NCBI GenBank assembly: GCA_026874595.1
Contig: CM049318.1
Location: 45,738,456 to 45,802,455, forward strand
Direction: 5' to 3'
Length of the DNA: 64,000 nucleotides
From: Sipunculus nudus
Taxonomy: Eukaryota > Annelida > Sipuncula > Golfingiida > Sipunculidae
Shown: positions 31,556 to 42,711 of the stretch, piece by piece
How the letters are laid out: each line of letters starts with the position of its first letter
Numbering within the stretch: the stretch's first letter is position 1
Program-made: the position numbers and the translations under genes
The notes under the pieces: generated by a model
Databases searched by the model: none
Told to the model about the DNA's origin: nothing
Seen by the model: only the letters and a program-made list of their open reading frames with translations

Positions 31556-33275
31556 CTTTTGGTCATTTAGATAAATGAAATTTATATTATCCAGAGAATT
31601 AAAATAAAATGGATCTAACTTGTATTATTATTTTTACTATCATCTGGTATGCGCGAACAAAAATCTGTTCGAGCCAAATTCATTATGCGTAACCCAAACG
31701 ATCGTTCGCGCAATTTGTCCAGGCCTGATATAGAAACAATATATATAATGAGATGTGTCATGCAATTTAAACTTTAAATCAATTTGTTATGATAAAAATA
31801 TGATCTGATGAAACCTTTTGTTATTTTTCTGCCCAACAGAATCGAAGATAAAATTATCAGCTGTACCTGGCAGTGTCCATTTCTAGCTAACCTAACTGCA
31901 TAGAGTCTTTAGGCATACAAGAAGAACCATGACATTCATTGACAGCTCATGTCATGCATGTGCTAGGCAATTAAGGTGAGGATGAGATGAAATAAACTAT
32001 TAATTTCTTTTTAATATATTTTTTCGGAGCGAGTATAGAATCCGGCCTACATGAACGAGGTTATGCCTAACGTGTGTGTATACGGACAGACGTAATGATG
32101 TTTAGGATTCATGTAATGGAGAGGTAAGAGGCATATCGATGTCAAATCATCAGGCATGTCATGGCTTATGTTGATTACTATTAATATGAGACGGTCCAGT
32201 TAGTTTAGACCCATCTTTAAAATGTAGACCGGATTCTAAACTCGGGCCTTATTTTCTTCGTCTTAGCCACAGTACTTATACATTTTAGTTAATAAGGTAA
32301 AACAAAATTAAAATCTGGACAGATCCGGACCTTTGAATAATTCAAAGAGTTTGTTCAGGTAAATGTCACTTTAAATTACGTGTAGGACTACCTTAATAAT
32401 ATTAATAATAATATATAATATCTAAAGGCCTATAAGCCCCATTTCAAAATCTCTGCTAACTTATGTTTTCAGTGTACGAATATTGAGGTAATTACCGCAG
32501 ATGTGAGGCCTGAGGGCATATATTATAATAATCATAAGTAAGGTGGCTTCCAGTACTACTTGCCTATAACACTTTTATTATTTTTATTATTATAGCCTAT
32601 ATAGGGCACCATGCAATATTCATCAGCTGTGACCCACTCATCCAAGTATTCTAGCAGGCCTATAGGTATAGAGATAGGTATAACATTGAAATATAAATTT
32701 ATGTATATTTAGACATGGCCTTACTATCCTTGTTTTGTACAAAGTGATACTATGAGATGTATGTGCATAGTTCAAATATATATATACATACATTGTATTG
32801 ATTATGCTTTGCATATTGTCCGATTAGTTTTGTTTTCTGTGTTGTGATACAAACCTAGATGTATATATTTCAATATGCCAGTGAACTGATCCAGTGCTTT
32901 CTTTTTAAATCTGCTATACAATCATGGGTCTTTGTTTTGTGGTAATAACCATTATATTAATCCCAGTTTAAATAAAAAAGGCCCAATGTTTTATAACGTA
33001 GAGACTATATTTATTTAGACATATATAATATATAGTACTTCCTGGGGATAACTGCGTAGTACAAACCTTGTATTATATTTTTGTAATATACTGGTAAGAT
33101 TGACATGACATTATTTATTGTTCCTATTGCAACGTAAAATATGAGAATATATATATGTGTGTGTGTGAATGATCTGCGTGAATGCATTCTTTCCTTCTTG
33201 GTTACTACACATGCAGCGCTCAATGTTTAGCAACTGAGCATGATATGCTGAGGTCTATGATTCATCACATACTTT
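31556..33275. other. no gene recognised
   Basis: AT-rich; contains only short TA runs and no convincing coding or structural signal. Confidence 0.4.
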
Positions 33276-33276
33276 A

Positions 33277-33278
<2 letters not shown>

Positions 33279-33336
<58 letters not shown>
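33279..33336. repeat. (TA)n microsatellite
   Basis: About 29 uninterrupted AT units. Confidence 0.97.
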
Positions 33337-33339
<3 letters not shown>

Positions 33340-34089
33340 GCCACTCATATGTTTTAATGTATATAATTGCTAAAACAGTGCCTAGTTAAGCATCTCCCCT
33401 GGGCAGGTTTTCCCAGTTGATATTTACTTTTATTATTTATATCTTTGCAGGTTTGACTCTCAATGCAAATGGTTGAGGAGCTGGTATACCAGAAGGTTCA
33501 GATGAGCGGTTCCAACGTTTGATACCAAGAGCAAATATAACCCAATCAGCACCGATCGCTTTCATTCAACCAAGCCTTGGCCTTTATATGGACACATCAA
33601 TCTCTAGAAAAATATTTAACTGATAAGAAAATGCATTCTATGGATATATTATACCCTGAACCACAACCGATCATAATTTGTAGCTCATCTAACCATATAA
33701 TGTTTTACCTGCTTTTGGAATTCTTCATAAGTAGTATTGTATTTACACATTTTTAATCAAATTAATTCTTTCATATAACTCATCAGTGGTTAACAAATTA
33801 GCTTGTTTTAATACACTTCTCAAACATTAGTGAATTCTTGTATGACAATGCAAATAAGTTTCACAATGTTCAATTTCAGTTGATTTAATAAATGTGTACT
33901 GTTGCTCATATATTGTATTATTATATAATATATTTTTTGGAGTCAAAAATGTTAAATATTTGAATAAAGATTTATATATACATGTTATTTATATATATAT
34001 ATTTAAGTTATTTATGTATATTTTATACATATATATATAAATGTATATATCATAAATATATGTATTTATATACATTTATGTGTGTGTGA

Positions 34090-34090
<1 letters not shown>
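33337..34090. other. AT-rich spacer
   Basis: The AT content rises toward 34080, with imperfect ATATAT runs from 33960. No gene seen. Confidence 0.45.

Positions 34091-34153
<63 letters not shown>
34091..34153. repeat. (TA)n microsatellite
   Basis: About 31 TA units, preceded by a TGTGTG run. Confidence 0.97.
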
Positions 34154-34156
<3 letters not shown>

Positions 34157-35600
34157 ATATTAATCAAACCTGTCCATGCGACCACATATAACTGCATGGC
34201 TAATACGGACACAGGATATCAGTCTCTTGAAAATTATATGGTTATATTACGTTTGATTGCCTATTAGGCATACAGATTCCGGGCAGTTTTAAAGCTACCA
34301 TACTTCTGTTTTACTGATAAATTTAACCTGTTCAGCGGCTAAATGGCGTGTGCTCCGTACTCATGCACAATATTCAGAACTTTCTTTTGCATATTCATTA
34401 CATTTGCCACATCTTTTAATATGTATACAGAAGCGGATTGGGGGGGGGGGGGGCGGACCCCATCTTTTTATATCGCCGCAACCTTATATAGGAATTTCAG
34501 AACAAATTTTACGGCCTGGACCCTCCTTTTGCAGATCTGGCGACCTTGTAGATCTTTTACGAGTCCTCCTGGGTTACACCCCATATTTCCTAATTCCTGG
34601 ATTCGTCCCTGGAATAATATCTCCACAATAAGCATTCGCAAGTTTGCTATGGCCCCATTCAGACCTTCGCTGACATGCATTAGGCCTATATTAATTCACG
34701 CGGCGCAGCCTTTCAAGAGACTGCAAGGCGTTATTGTACTGCATGCTATGAATTTAACCAATGTTAGGTTTGGTCTTGGATCGATTTTTTAAATATATTT
34801 TTTGCTGGATCTTTTTAAGTTAATAATTCTTGGAAGATTATAGCATGATATATACCGGTAACCTGTGACCGGAAACTAACATCATTACAAATGAATTTGT
34901 TGCACCATTTTTCTTTTCATATAAATCTTTTCAGTCCTAAACAATTACATGTTCCGTATACAAGGTCAGATTTCATATATAAAATGGGTCCCCGGGTTCA
35001 TTCTGAAGAGCCGAAAGCTTACGGGCATATGTATGTACTGTATATTAAAGATTTATTCAAAGTCGGGGATTCAATGATTTCAGCTCGGTCCCGCCTCCAT
35101 ATATATTTTCGGCGCGATAACTAAAAACGTATATTTAAAGGATCTTTATTTAACTTTGCATGTGCATAGATACGGGAGATGATGAGGCATATAAGAAATA
35201 TGGCCCTAACCTTTACAAAGAGATCAATTTTAAACCTGAATATATCCATTGATAGTGAAAATCACACATCATATTAAATATCTCCAGATATATTGCATGA
35301 TTGTGCTAAAATAAAGTTAACTTATCTCATGGATCCACTTGGTATCCTTTTCTGTTATCACGTCTTTTAATACCCTATCATTGCCACTTAACTGTACTGC
35401 CAGCTTGAAAAATAAAAATTAGTGGACAAATTTCTTTCATCTTTTGCACATGCATATGTATGGGTCATGGGTATCACCCTAAAAAAGAAATTACTCCTTG
35501 CGCGTGTCGAAGGAAAAAAATTTACTGTCCTGACAAAGTGACGGACAGGCTTGCTTTTGGTTTAACGTGGTAAAGCATATATAGATGGCGTGTTTGTGTG
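34154..35600. other. no gene recognised
   Basis: Includes a 13-G run at 34439-34453. Open frames at 34343-34792 overlap in two frames and match nothing known. Confidence 0.4.
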
Positions 35601-35619
35601 TGTGCGTGTTTTTTTTATG

Positions 35620-36430
35620 GCACACTCGGATGCCGAAATCGGGCCGTCGACTGATATTTAACGAACTTTATTTGATTCTTGAATCAACAAAATTTTATGC
35701 TTAGGCCCCATGATTATTTATCGGAATTCTTGGACTGTGATAAAGTTTGCTAATGCCAGCCTAAAACTAATAGGCCCTTTCCTGTGTTCAATATAAACAA
35801 TTTCTAACCTTATCATGCCGACGTCTGGCCGAAATCGGGCCGACGACTGATATTTAACAAACTTTAGGCCTATCATGGTTTCTCAAAGCAACCCATTTAA
35901 AGATTATTTATCGGAAACCGTGGACAGTGATAAAATTTGCTAATATAGATCCCTACTAACTATAATAGGTCCTTTCCTGTGTTCAGTAGGCATATAATAA
36001 TTCCAAACCTTTTCATGCCAAAGTCGGGAATGAAATCGGGCTCACGACTGATATTTAACGAACTTTGTTTCGCGAAGCAACACAATTAGGCCTATAGCCT
36101 TAAAGATTACTTATAGGAAACCTTGGACTGTGAAAAAAAATTGCTAATAACAGACCTAATGTAATAGGCCCTTTCCTGTGTTCAATATAAATAATTCCGA
36201 AGCTTATCATGCCAACGTCATGCTGAAATCGGGCCGACGACTGATAGGGCCTATTTAAATATAACGAACTTTATTTGTTTTCGAAGCACCGCAATGATTA
36301 TATTTATCGGAAACTTTGGACTATATGGTTAAATTGTCATATGCCCTGTGTTCAATATTGACAATTCCCAACCTTATCATGCCGACGTCAGGCCGAAATT
36401 GGGCCGACAACTGATATTTGGTAAATTTGC
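35620..36430. repeat. tandem array of ~190-bp units with GGGCCGACGACTGATA
   Basis: Four full units and part of a fifth. Each has CATGCCGACGTC.GGCCGAAA, TCGGGCCGACGACTGATATT, TTTATCGGAAAC.TTGGACTG and CCTTTCCTGTGTTCAATATA. Unit starts are near 35628, 35815, 36016, 36208 and 36377. Confidence 0.88.
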
Positions 36431-36639
36431 CACTTTCTTGAAGTTATGCGATTATAAATTATTTATGTGATAATTTGGTTTATGGTTTTGCTTGTTAATT
36501 GTATACATATTAATACAACGGAGGTGAAATATTTAGAGCCATATCTTGAGTGACTGAATTATTATTGAATGGGAAAGCATATCAAATGGTCTTCCTGCAA
36601 AATCTTCAAGTGGCACTAAATCAAGCGCGAATGGCGCTG

Positions 36640-36800
36640 CTGCGCCGACGTCGGCCCCACAGCTCTGGTCGACGGCGACCATGCCGATCAAAACAGACGG
36701 AACACGCGCTTATGGACGCTTCTTAGCCGACGTCGGCACGACATTTCTGGCCGACGGCGACCGAACCGACCAAAACAGACGTCGGTACGACAGAGCTGTG
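36640..36800. repeat. right subterminal array of GCCGACGTCGGC words
   Basis: GCGCCGACGTCGGCCCCACA, GGTCGACGGCGACC and AAAACAGACGTCGGTACGAC repeat up to the CTATCTGGG end at 36809. Confidence 0.75.
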
Positions 36801-36809
36801 CTATCTGGG

Positions 36810-37800
36810 CTGTTATAAACATGTATCAATATATTTAATAAAATCTCTTTTCATCCAATGAATTGCATCTAATTTTTTTATAAATAAACCATGATATTCA
36901 ATTACATCCAGTAATAAAAAATAAAAATAAAATGAATAAAAGTTTTTTTGTTTTTGTTTTTTTTTTTTGGGGGGGGGGGGGGGTGTTTGTGTTTTTTTTT
37001 TGCAGTAAAATCCAGGCTTCTCTTTGGATCCCGGCGGTGGGCGAGGGTACAATGGACACCACACAACATTTGAAAGAACATTTTTTTCTGCTGTTATTGG
37101 ATGACCAAGTCTCTATGAATTTAAAAAAAAATATTTATTCCGTTATTCAAGATGACAGTGAAAATGACCCTATTTTTTCAATCATTCACCACTCTTTTCG
37201 AGCGTTCATCGAATAAGAAAGAGCCCGTCCCACCGCATTTCCTGCGAGGGTTCGTTTCTTCAGAGTCCAAACAATCCTACAGGGGCGGGGTTTGGTCCAA
37301 ATCGTCTTAAATTTGTGTCCGGGGCACGGCAAACATTATGAAAGCGGACAAAAACTTTCATACGGCTGGTAAATGCGTTTATATGTAAACGCGGGGGATT
37401 CCCGGACAATTCACGGAGAGATTTTATATGCAATGATACTTTTAATTACACGTTAAAATCATTTAAAATCTACCACTATATTACTCTAAAGACATTTATT
37501 CACTGTTAAATTACCGAAATAATAACCAGCGCAAACAATGTGGGACTGCCACTAACACCAATCTGGATCACCAGCTAACATTGACTACCGATCTTACATC
37601 AGACGAAAACGCTAAACACTATATATTTTTTCAACAGTTTACTGTGCAAACCGTAACAAAACCATGCAGGATATCAAATTTACAGGTTCTTTAGGAAATA
37701 TGATACAAAACATAAATTGTACCTTTGCTCACATTTAATAATATCATCATGATGAATTCTCCGCGAATTCTCCAGCTGTCCGCGTTATAGATGTATATGT
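36810..37800. other. spacer between the two candidate transposons
   Basis: Holds a T-run/G-run/T-run composite at 36943-37000 and GAGCCCGTCCCACCGCATTT near 37220. A similar GAGCCCGTCCCATGCC occurs at 40901. No gene seen. Confidence 0.4.
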
Positions 37801-37945
37801 CCCAGCTAACATTATGACGTTGGCCCAACGTAATCATAGGTCGGTATAGTCGCGGTTGGCTTTCTGACGTTGGCCCAACGTTGGAAACATGGTGGCAGAA
37901 TGACGTATTTTTGCCAACGTTGTACCAACGTTAGACCAACGTATG
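37801..37945 (+). repeat. left end and GTTGGCCCAACG array of element B
   Basis: GACGTTGGCCCAACGT occurs twice, then CCAACGTTGTACCAACGTTA and GACCAACGTATG. It pairs with 40380-40647. Confidence 0.88.
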
Positions 37946-38061
37946 CAAGAAGACAACAGTAAGGTTGCACACTGTCAGCAGGTGGCGCACTTGTAAATTT
38001 ATATGGCATAGAGAAGGAACCCGCGCACTGTAATCAGATAGCTGACCTCACAGCAAGTCAT

Positions 38062-38197
38062 GTGTGGAATCTCTGGCCTTCATACACTTGTCACCCCAGC
38101 AGCATTGCAGGCACATTCAAGCCAGTCTCACATGCAGTCACATACAAGCCAGTCTCACAAGAGAAGCAGCAGATCGATCTTCTTTGTCTAGATTTCC
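38062..38197 (+). CDS. candidate first exon of element-B gene
   Basis: An ATG opens MWNLWPSYTCHPSSIAG and the frame continues to QEKQQIDLLCLDF plus one base, where it meets the strong donor C/GTAAGTAT at 38198. The single leftover base joins the two-base start of the exon at 39182 to make an Arg codon, so the phase fits. The start codon is uncertain, because the frame lies soon after the subterminal array and no homologue was found in element A. A repeated segment (AAGCCAGTCTCACATGCAGT, then again AAGCCAGTCTCAC) inside the exon encodes KPVSxxVTYKPVS. The function is unknown. Confidence 0.45.
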
Positions 38198-38259
38198 GTA
38201 AGTATATATATACAATATATATAATTTTGTTACATATCTTCACTTTGTTAAATATTCTT

Positions 38260-39150
38260 TGTTGATAGCATATATAAAGTGATATACCACAAATTAAAGT
38301 TATTAACAAAGTTTTGATATAAAATGCTTGTTAAGTATCAAATCAATAATTTTGTGTGTATCACAATTTGCTATACAGACTATGTGTGTGTATGCATGAC
38401 ATGTGTAACAATTCTCCAATAGGTGTCATCTTTTTATTAATTGCCTCTGTTTGGGGCATTTTCTTGTATTGTTTATTATTACATATTTTCCCTCACTGTA
38501 AGGTGTGTCCTTCCATCACTTATACACATATGAATACAAGCCCAAATACACAAGCTATATGGCTATCTGGTGGCATCCATGGAATACTGTAACAGTAAGG
38601 GAGCTGCATGCTGACTCATTCTCCCCTTTAGGCTATGCCCTTAGATGACCTTAGAGGATAGAGATTTCACTCCCCCATGTAATCAATCTGTGACAGTACC
38701 CAACTGTGGCTGACTGTATATTGCCAGCAGGACCTCCCGTGCAGTGTGTACTTAGCACAGTCACAGTCAAAGGTTTGTGGTACAGTAAGCTAGGGTCCTG
38801 GTAGTGATCTATTCATAATTAATGGGAGTAATGAAAAATTAATAATGAATGCACATTTATTCGAAAATATTATAAATGCAAACATGAGACTTGGTTAAAT
38901 GATGGTATTATGAGTATGCAGCATGCTGTTATACACTGATTGCAGATTGTTTAACTCTTGTGGTTTAATTTTCATTTAGACTTCACAGCTTTGATTTAAA
39001 GAAGAAACAGGATGAGTGCCACAATAAAACCTTATAATACTGCAATACATTGCATATTTGTGCAGATACATATGTAGTAATAAATTAGTTGATGAATTAA
39101 AAATCCTCAAAAGTGTACAGTGTAACCCTCCTTCTCAAAACCAGAGATAA
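38260..39150. other. intron of element-B gene, nothing else seen
   Basis: Non-coding, AT-rich. It lies between the donor at 38198 and the acceptor at 39180. Confidence 0.4.
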
Positions 39151-39181
39151 CATCTGAACTTTCACCCATTTATTTCCATAG

Positions 39182-39298
39182 GTGCAGCCAAGAAGTTGTC
39201 TGTAACAGAGGAACAAACTGAGGCAATGATAAAGACATGGCTAAAATACAGTGCAGACAGAGACGGAGGAAGGAAAAGGAGAGGAAAAAAGGAAAAAA
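39182..39298 (+). CDS. conserved exon of element-B gene (WLKY..DRDGGRKRR)
   Basis: It follows a good acceptor (TTTATTTCCATAG). The exon has the same length (117 bp) and phase as the homologous exon of element A, and encodes AAKKLSVTEEQTEAMIK then TWLKYSADRDGGRKRRGKKEK. At the position where element A has the donor GTAGGT, element B has GCAAGG. This may be a rare GC-AG intron or a mutated GT donor. If it is not spliced, the frame reads on for 15 codons to a stop at 39340-39342. Several substitutions between the copies are conservative (IKKWLKYAS versus IKTWLKYSA), consistent with past protein-level selection. Confidence 0.62.
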
Positions 39299-39711
39299 GC
39301 AAGGCCCTTGATTTTTCCCAACTTCCTTGTTTTAACTTCTGACCTTTTATTTGGCGATACAATACATTTGCCAAGGTAACAAATTGTAAATGTATGTTTT
39401 AAAAGGAAAATTCATTTTATTACAATTTTTTAATATTATATATTACCATGGATCCAGTTGCAGGTGTACTCTTTACACAATAACAGCTATAAAACATATT
39501 TTTTCCTCAACACTGTTATCCTATAGTACTGTGAGGAGCTTTGGAATATTTGTACACAGGAATAAGGATTAAAGGTGCACATAAAATGATAATTTCCAGA
39601 TTTTTCACCACATTGTCCCATCTGGGTATTTTAAATTCAGTGGTTTGAACAATTGTGACTGTAGAAGCTGCCAGTGGATCATGTATACCACAGTTCTAAC
39701 ATGAGGCTGAA

Positions 39712-39714
<3 letters not shown>

Positions 39715-39748
<34 letters not shown>
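39715..39748. repeat. (TA)n microsatellite in element B
   Basis: About 17 TA units in the second intron. Confidence 0.95.
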
Positions 39749-39751
<3 letters not shown>

Positions 39752-39842
39752 TGATATATAAAAACATCTAGAGTTGTTATATATGTAGCTTCAATGGTGA
39801 GTTTATTTATAGAAATAAAGTTTCTTATTCCTTTATTTTCAG

Positions 39843-39919
39843 GTCCTGGGGCCAAAGATGCAAGCAGTAGCAGAGAACGACCAACAGACAATAGAAGCTC
39901 AAAATCTGAAAATGAATAA
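39843..39919 (+). CDS. last exon of element-B gene
   Basis: Acceptor TTTATTTTCAG, two bases completing a split codon, then 24 codons PGAKDASSSRERPTDNR to SSKSENE and the stop TAA at 39917-39919. The placement, phase and Ser/Asp/Glu-rich end parallel the last exon in element A. With all three exons the product would be about 109 residues, small for a transposase, so it may be an accessory protein or only the 3' part of a longer gene. Confidence 0.5.
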
Positions 39920-39949
39920 TTTGGACTACCGTATATACTTCTGTCAACA

Positions 39950-40370
39950 CCATTGTGTTTGTATTTGTCCATATAAACAGATGTGTGGATACCTCAGCCT
40001 TGTTGTTTTTTCTTGGCATGTCTAAGCTATCAAATGTTTAATCTGAAAGCTGTCAAGGTATAATAAATAAAATTCTAAATTTTAATACAATGTCTCCATT
40101 CAATGTTGCCACAAATTAAAGTTATTATTTAGTGATTCTTTCAATTTCTTTTATTTGTGAAGTGTCCAATTTTTAGTTGATGAAACAAAATCCTTGAAAT
40201 TAACTGACCGTAAGGACAGAGATTCACCTGTCGGATTTACATACCATATAAATCAGTGAATTCATGCAGTGTTAACCACATCATGGTAATTAATGAGTGT
40301 TTTTGAGATATCTCCTTTCAACAATTCCATGCAGATAGCATTATTAATGGGTATGTGTTTTTGATCAATA
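39950..40370. other. 3' part of element B, non-coding
   Basis: AATAAATAAAATTC at 40061-40074 could be a poly(A) signal for the element-B gene, about 140 bp behind its stop. Nothing else is seen. Confidence 0.4.
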
Positions 40371-40379
40371 GTTGCCACA

Positions 40380-40647
40380 AATTATAAATACAGACGTTGT
40401 ACAAATGTCAGTACGACGTCGGGCCAACCCAATTTTTGTTAACGCTCGGCCAACGTTGGCCCAACTTATATACACAGACGTTATACCAACGTCAATACAA
40501 CGTTGGGCCAACAGAATTTTGCCAATGTTGAGCCAACGTTGGGCTGATGGACAAAATTACGTTGGCCCAACGTCACTACCCAACGTTGGGCCAACGGCAA
40601 GGCTTACGTTGGGCCATCGTTGGCACAACGTCATATTGTTAGCTGGG
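40380..40647 (-). repeat. right end and GTTGGCCCAACG array of element B
   Basis: CAACGTTGGCCCAAC, CAACGTTGGGCCAACA, TGAGCCAACGTTGGGC and similar words repeat, ending CATATTGTTAGCTGGG. Confidence 0.88.
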
Positions 40648-40659
40648 GTATTTATTAAT

Positions 40660-41625
40660 GACAAAAATTGACATACAATTTTATGGATACCCGTATAATT
40701 GCGGTTTTCTGGACCGTCCCAGCCCACAGGTAGGATAATATGGATTCCCGACAATATTCTAATGACCGTTCCCTGAGCTGGAACGGGCTAAGAAGGTCCC
40801 TGTCATTTTTTTTAATTGTCAATTCCCAGGTTTTTCGGATAAAAAAATGGCCCAATCCTTCATTCAATCTCCAGCCTCTTCTGGCGTTCCGGGTTTAAAA
40901 AAGAGCCCGTCCCATGCCTATTTCAGCTAGGACTGCAAACTCTGGGGTCAAAACAACTCAACTACGGCTTGGGATTACTACCTTTCCTCTTAAATTTCCA
41001 TCGCGCCCGTGTCAAGTGTACCGTTTTATTCACAAACGTGCGGCAGGCGCCAAAAAATTTGACAGCACCCCTCTCTCATGCCAGAATATATTTTTATATA
41101 TGAAGTCCTAACCCACCACGGAACTAGGGCCTCAATTTTTTTTATCTTATTACTTACCACTTCAGACTCCTTAAAAGTCTCTCCTTTTTTAACCAAAGAT
41201 TCCAATTTTTAAAATATATTAAATTTCACATTACAGATAACCTACACCAAGGGGACATTACAGTTAATCCGTGATGGGCAGGACTTCTTGGAATTTTATA
41301 ATTCCCGGACGCAGGCTGACCGACTGCCTTTTTTCTTCAAGGACAGCCCTAATTTAAGCCATCATCAGACTTGAAGATGTCCTCAGGCCGACCTAGCTTG
41401 TCCAGGAATGAAAGGTCACGTCTCCCTTACCCAGAGGTCGGGTCTCTGTCTAACACGAACGCGGCTTCGCTTGCATTTCGGCATTCTGGACGTTCAACTC
41501 TTCAAGTTTCATTTTCAGTGCTTTTCTTATTTCCAGCACTCAAGAATAGGAGAACTGCCAAGGATTCAGTTGGACTTCCTTTATTTTTATTTCTGTCCAA
41601 AAATGGATTATCCTGTATAGGATGG
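40660..41625. other. no secure feature; possible retroelement debris
   Basis: A frame at 41243-41275 reads QGDITVNP, which faintly recalls the GDI.xNPG motif near the endonuclease of CR1-like LINEs, but nothing around it confirms this. An open frame at 41371-41712 is not recognised. Confidence 0.3.
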
Positions 41626-41644
41626 CTACTAATAACAACACTAT

Positions 41645-41705
41645 TAATGTCTCTCTATCCGTCTGTCTTTCTGTCTGTCTCTCTGTCTGTCTCTCTGTCT
41701 ACTCC
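41645..41705 (+). repeat. (TCTG)n-rich simple sequence
   Basis: TCTGTCTG/TCTCTGTC tract of about 60 bp. Open frames across it are artefacts. Confidence 0.9.
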
Positions 41706-41842
41706 TCTTTGACTTTTGAAAATCAGCAAGACCTTATTCATATGTGCTACTGTTTTCCCCATGATAGAGGTTTTTCATTTGATCAGATCCAAATGTTCCC
41801 TGTCTGTCTGCCTAGTAACTGTCCATCTATTTCGCTGTCTTA

Positions 41843-41892
41843 TTTCCGGTCACTTCCGGCAAGCGTTCGACCTCAGGTCGTCTAGTTTGTTT
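41843..41892 (+). repeat. palindromic repeat terminus
   Basis: CACTTCCGGCAAGCGTTCGA then CCTCAGGTCGTCTAGTTTGT. Same terminus as at 13139, 61991 and 63912. Confidence 0.85.
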
Positions 41893-41899
41893 TGTTAAA

Positions 41900-42600
41900 A
41901 CTTTTGTAAAATGGCATACTTTTAATCACAACTTTTAAAAAATAAATTTTATATCAGTTTCTCTACAAGCATATAAGACTTAAATTTAATATTAATGTAA
42001 TATATATTATATATAATAAATATCAGCAATGTATAACCATGGAGGTAGAATTTATTCTGTCTTCATATTATTAATATCCGAGTAAATCCCTATCCTGATT
42101 ACCCTAGTCTTGAGAATTTGCTTTGAATGTGCCCCCTCCCCCTCATGACAGACTGTATTGTGTCTGAGTGGTCCGCATGCTATCTCTGTGGAAACAGTCC
42201 TGTGAGTTGACATGCAGGTTCCCTGTCACAGATATTTTGTTTCAGATTGGTCAACATACTGTACAGGCAGGCCAAATCAGCTCAACACAGCAGTAAATAA
42301 CCTAGCCCTAGTAACGGGTCTCACATGGGGCCCTGGCCCATGTGAGAGCCCTAGTAAGACATCATGTACAAACTGGCGACCCTTAATACTGCATTAAAAC
42401 AGTATTATTTTAGTAAAATATTGCAATATTGGTTATATTTGATGGTATGGTAATAAAAGTTACGATATATTTCGTGTATCTCTGCCCAAAACAACTGATT
42501 TTCAGAAGGTACCGTTTAGCCGGTCATAACACAGCATGTCTGTTGGGAATTCCCCGGGAAAACCCCGTTTACGTCATATGCGCCACCTCGTGATGGCCCG
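41900..42600. other. spacer upstream of the helicase exon
   Basis: AT-rich to about 42500. From about 42530 the base composition rises in GC, as expected near a promoter. GGGTCTCACATGGGGCCC followed by TGGCCCATGTGAGAGCCC at 42317-42353 forms a long hairpin. Confidence 0.4.
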
Positions 42601-42711
42601 TAATCCCGGTGACAGCTGAGGGACCGTCTCAATTGCACACATTTCGAGTGGTTTCACGTATGATTCATCGTCTCAGTATTTGCACACGGACAGCACCGCG
42701 CCGTTTAAACA

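Larger units (their letters stand above)
27488..36809 (-). mobile_element. candidate large transposon A (CCCAGATA ends)
   Basis: The left end reads CCCAGATAACACA followed by TCTGTTGGCCCAACGG. The right end, reverse-complemented, reads CCCAGATAGCACA followed by TCTGTCGTACCGACG, so about 22 of 30 bases agree. Both ends run into arrays of short palindromic words (GTTGGCCCAACG left, GCCGACGTCGGC right). Inside is a minus-strand gene with at least two exons (30965-31081 and 28180-28259) homologous to the gene in element B. Clear flanking duplications are absent, so the two ends may belong to different copies. Several other repeats are nested inside. Confidence 0.5.
37801..40647 (+). mobile_element. 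candidate transposon B (CCCAGCTAACA ends)
   Basis: A 2847-bp element. The left end reads CCCAGCTAACATTATGACGT then TGGCCCAACG. The reversed right end reads CCCAGCTAACAATATGACGT then TGTGCCAACG, so 27 of 30 bases agree. The flanks GTATATGT (left) and GTATTTAT (right) agree in 6 of 8 positions and may be a decayed 8-bp duplication. Both ends continue into arrays of CAACGTTGGCCCAACG words. Inside is a plus-strand gene of three exons (38062-38197, 39182-39298, 39843-39919) homologous to the gene in element A. I cannot assign a known superfamily. Confidence 0.7.

Noticed and set aside
34082-34267. Frame of alternating Tyr-Ile
   Set aside because: Translation of a (TA)n microsatellite. The same holds for frames at 4082, 5904, 39679, 52750 and 53360.
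34343-34792. 149-codon plus-strand frame
   Set aside because: Overlaps two other frames, contains a poly-G tract and resembles no family.
27488-36809. Proof of a single intact transposon A by target duplication
   Set aside because: The 8 bases outside the two ends do not match (ATCAAACT versus CTGTTATA), so the element limits remain a hypothesis.
36932-37216. 94-codon plus-strand frame
   Set aside because: Its first third is a homopolymer T/G tract; the remainder has no recognised similarity.
41240-41712. Possible CR1-like LINE start (QGDITVNP) and 113-codon frame
   Set aside because: The motif is eight residues only; no endonuclease or RT follows, and the frame ends in TCTG simple sequence.
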